A program made the position numbers and the translations under genes. This document shows positions 6,572 to 8,714 of a stretch of 8,714 bases of DNA, piece by piece; position 1 is the first letter of the stretch; the number at the start of each line of letters is the position of its first letter. A model generated the notes under the pieces. The model was not told the origin of the DNA and did not search any database. It saw only the letters and a list, made by a program, of their open reading frames with translations. The stretch comes from Deltaproteobacteria bacterium (lineage in GTDB: Bacteria > Desulfobacterota > Desulfobacteria > Desulfobacterales > B30-G6): contig QMMS01000194.1 in NCBI GenBank assembly GCA_003647375.1, positions 1 to 8,714 of the forward strand. Reading direction: 5' to 3'.

Positions 6572-8407
6572 ATGCAAGGATATTTTGGAAAATTTCTGAC
6601 AATCGATTTGTCCGCAGGCCGCACCGATGAACTTATGATCAGTGAAGAGGATCAGGAAATGTTTGTGGGCGGGTCGACTCTGGCGGCCAAACTCCTGTTC
6701 GATTATGTAAAGCCGGGCATGGACCCGCTGGCACCCGGCAGTCCCCTGATATTTTCAACCGGTCCTTTCACCGGCTCGAACGTGCCCATGGTAAGCCGGG
6801 CCGCTGTGTGCGGCATTTCCCCGGGAACTGGTTTGTGGGGCGAAGCCACCACAGGTGGGAAATTCCCCCAGCGTCTCAAAGGCACCGGGTTTGACGGCAT
6901 CTTTATTACCGGCAAAGCAGATCACCCCGTGTATATCTACGTCAATGAAGACACGGTGGACATAAAGGACGCATCCCATCTCTGGGGAAAAGACATCTAC
7001 GATGTCCAGAAACGGATCCGTAAAGAGATCGATGCCAGAATTTCCATCGCCTGCATTGGCCTGGGAGGTGAAAATCAGATCCATTATGCGAACATCATGA
7101 ATGACGAGGGTCGCGCGGCGGGCCGCTGCGGTATGGGTGCCCTGATGGGATCGAAAAACATGAAAGCCCTGGTGGTGGCCGGAAAGAAGAAAACCGCCAT
7201 AGCCGATCCGGAAAAACTGAAAACCGTCATCGGGACGGCCAGGGAGACCATCAAAAGCAACGCCTACACCCAGGCTTACAAGCTGTACGGCACCAATATT
7301 TACATGGACCTTGGCATGCGTCTGGGTGATGTGCCCGCCCGCTATTTTACCAGAAGCGTTTTTCCGGTCACAAAACTCCACGGGCCGGCATTTCGCAAGC
7401 GTTACCGTATGTCCAACTATGCCTGCGCCGGCTGTCCCATCGGATGCGGACGGATCATCAAAGATTTTTCAGAAGACATTCCCCGGGTGGACGGGCCCGA
7501 ATACGAGACCGTGGGCGCCTTTGGGCCGCTTTGCATGAATTTTGACATCGATTCGGTTGTCCTGGCAAACCACCTTTGCAACCGGCACGGCATCGATACG
7601 ATCTCGGCCGGTGTGTCCATCGCCTTTGCCATGCACCTGTATGAAAAAGGGGTTCTGACACAGGAGCAGGCAGGCATGAAAATTGAGTGGGGCGACAAGA
7701 CCGCTATTTTGAAACTCCTGGACCTGATTATCCGTAAGGAAGGCATCGGTAAAATCCTGTCCAAGGGTGTCAGGGAAATGGCCGCAGAACTGGGGGCCGA
7801 CCCGGAAGACGCGGCCCATGTCAAAGGGCTTGAATTTCCCATGCACGACCCACGTGCCTACCAGGGAGCCGCACTGGCGTACGCGGTGGGACCCAGGGGC
7901 GCCTGCCACCTGAAGGGAGCCTATTACAACTTGGACGCGCCCGGAACCGAAGTGGGGCTGGAACTCGGCATCAGCTTTACCGACAAGAACGACCCCGCCC
8001 AGAAAGGGGCCCTGACAGCCAAGATATTAAGTTTCTGCGAATTGTACAACAGTTTCACCATGTGTCAGTTCTCCCCGGTACCCGCCTCCATGATTGCGCT
8101 GCTGCTGTCTACCATTACCGGCAGAACCTTTAAAACCATGGACCTGTTGACCTTTGGCGAACGATCCTTGAATTTAAAAAGAGCCATCAATAATATCCTG
8201 GGGGTTTCACGCCAGAATGACAGGTTGCCTGACATCGTTAGCAAAGCCTTGAATGAAGGCGCCACCGCGGGCATAGAACCGGATATGGATCTCATGCTGA
8301 AAGAGTTCTACACGACATCCCAATGGGACTGGGAAACCGGAAAACCATCGCCGCAAAAACTCGATGATTTGGGTCTGCAGTTCGTGGCCAGGACGCTTTA
8401 TGGTTGA
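6572..8407 (+). CDS. Tungsten-type aldehyde:ferredoxin oxidoreductase
   Basis: This 611-residue protein is full length for the AOR family. These enzymes oxidise aldehydes to acids with ferredoxin as electron acceptor, using a tungsten (or molybdenum) bis-pyranopterin and one [4Fe-4S] cluster. The N-terminal domain has GYFGKFLTIDLS and the pterin-region pattern SPGTGLWGEATTGGKFPQ (83-100) with KGTGFDGIFITGKA after it. Cluster cysteines are C285, C288 and C292 (CAGCPIGC), with the distant fourth most likely C498 (SFTMCQF). The EYE at 310-312 and His446 (ACHLKG) fall where Pyrococcus AOR has its catalytic Glu and His. GGAGG at 6561-6565 overlaps the end of the dehydrogenase gene and supports the start. 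Relatives such as the BamB subunit of benzoyl-CoA reductase share the fold, but no Bam partners are present. No dedicated electron-transfer subunit is seen, so soluble ferredoxin is the likely partner. Confidence 0.93.
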   Translation: MQGYFGKFLTIDLSAGRTDELMISEEDQEMFVGGSTLAAKLLFDYVKPGMDPLAPGSPLIFSTGPFTGSNVPMVSRAAVCGISPGTGLWGEATTGGKFPQRLKGTGFDGIFITGKADHPVYIYVNEDTVDIKDASHLWGKDIYDVQKRIRKEIDARISIACIGLGGENQIHYANIMNDEGRAAGRCGMGALMGSKNMKALVVAGKKKTAIADPEKLKTVIGTARETIKSNAYTQAYKLYGTNIYMDLGMRLGDVPARYFTRSVFPVTKLHGPAFRKRYRMSNYACAGCPIGCGRIIKDFSEDIPRVDGPEYETVGAFGPLCMNFDIDSVVLANHLCNRHGIDTISAGVSIAFAMHLYEKGVLTQEQAGMKIEWGDKTAILKLLDLIIRKEGIGKILSKGVREMAAELGADPEDAAHVKGLEFPMHDPRAYQGAALAYAVGPRGACHLKGAYYNLDAPGTEVGLELGISFTDKNDPAQKGALTAKILSFCELYNSFTMCQFSPVPASMIALLLSTITGRTFKTMDLLTFGERSLNLKRAINNILGVSRQNDRLPDIVSKALNEGATAGIEPDMDLMLKEFYTTSQWDWETGKPSPQKLDDLGLQFVARTLYG

Positions 8408-8502
8408 GGATTCGTCAGTACCGGGACTGATCGGGGGCAAACCTGAATAGTGGTTAATATACCTTGCTGATATGGGAACCGGTTTTGTCTGAAAAAGAGA
8501 TT

Positions 8503-8518
8503 AAGGGGACGTTGTTGA
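8503..8518 (+). repeat. Dispersed 16-base motif, copy 2
   Basis: AAGGGGACGTTGTTGA is identical to the copy at 330-345 and on the same strand. As there, AAGGGGA is followed after a few bases by tandem TTG codons that open a reading frame, here only 32 codons long and unlike any family I know. The sequences outside the 16 bases differ between the copies, apart from similar short T/G-rich text (TGACTGGTTGTACT versus TGATCGACTTGACT). Confidence 0.6.
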
Positions 8519-8631
8519 TCGACTTGACTTATTTCAATCTGTTAAAATCTGGCATCGAAATCGAATTAGATTGTTCAGGTCATGCATTCCTGTTTCAATC
8601 AGTTTTATAGACCCCAGTGTTGCAAAAGCCG

Positions 8632-8714
8632 GAGGGCTTCAGAGTCAAGGCGTCTGAGGGTGAAGTCGTAGTTTTTTACTTCGAACCCTCAGCAACGCAG
8701 GATCTGAAGTTCTC
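8632..8714. repeat. Long imperfect hairpin element, cut by the window end
   Basis: The strand folds back on itself in a series of helices. GAGGGCTTCAGA (8632-8643) pairs with TCTGAAGTTCTC (8703-8714), allowing two G-T pairs. GCGT (8650-8653) pairs with ACGC (8695-8698), CTGAGGGT (8654-8661) with ACCCTCAG (8685-8692), and GAAGT (8662-8666) with ACTTC (8678-8682), closed by an 11-base loop containing TTTTTT. The pairing is still intact at the last base. The outer left arm probably includes TTGCAAAAGCCG (8620-8631), whose partner would lie beyond the window. This looks like a dispersed MITE-like or structured intergenic element; a non-coding RNA is possible. Confidence 0.6.

Larger units (their letters stand above)
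8408..8714. other. Gene-free right end of the window
   Basis: No protein-coding gene is convincing here on either strand. A weak hairpin TCAGT/ACTGA (8415-8419 with 8426-8430, 6-base loop) follows the AOR stop, but without a T-run it is not a persuasive terminator. The stretch then holds the second copy of the 16-base motif, followed by a 32-codon frame that starts with its TTG codons and ends at TAG 8608-8610. TTTCAATC is repeated at 8532-8539 and 8593-8600. After that comes a structured element that runs to the window edge. Confidence 0.6.

Noticed and set aside
6572..8407. BamB-type benzoyl-CoA reductase subunit instead of AOR
   Set aside because: No BamC-like ferredoxin or other Bam genes are adjacent, and the pairing with an alcohol dehydrogenase fits an aldehyde oxidoreductase better; the fold alone does not fully exclude it.
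8532..8600. Two TTTCAATC copies as CRISPR repeat ends
   Set aside because: Only 8 bases are shared, there are two copies only, and the sequence around them is unrelated.

Overview
The window looks like a piece of an anaerobic, probably sulfate-reducing bacterial chromosome (Desulfobacterota, Desulfobacteraceae-like). This is inferred from gene content: a tungsten-type aldehyde:ferredoxin oxidoreductase (AOR), an iron-containing alcohol dehydrogenase and an MttB-superfamily methyltransferase. The style of the dispersed repeats also fits. There is no rRNA, tRNA or CRISPR array to fix the taxonomy. All recognisable genes are on the + strand.

Left part (1-2522): the end of an HNH endonuclease gene runs in from outside the window. 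It is followed by a divergent pyridoxamine-phosphate-oxidase-like flavoprotein with no usable ATG; its best start is a TTG inside a short sequence that recurs near the right end. Next is a solitary MttB-family methyltransferase without a corrinoid protein beside it.

Middle part (2523-4770): a visibly more A+T-rich cassette. A promoter candidate with a perfect 18-bp palindrome precedes an AbiEi-like regulator/antitoxin that has a nuclease-like N-terminus. The regulator's stop codon overlaps the start of a 46-codon frame (ATGA). Into this runs a gene for a protein resembling the uracil-DNA glycosylase superfamily. With the HNH fragment upstream, this is the part most likely to hold a poorly described defence or toxin-antitoxin module.

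Right part (4771-8407): a G+C-richer catabolic set consisting of a small SCP2-like protein, an iron-containing alcohol dehydrogenase and AOR. The last two are 3 bases apart and surely co-transcribed. The likely job is stepwise oxidation of an alcohol to its aldehyde (NAD-linked) and then to the acid (ferredoxin-linked), or the reverse.

Right end (8408-8714): no convincing gene. It holds a second exact copy of the 16-base motif and most of a long imperfect hairpin element that the window edge cuts off.
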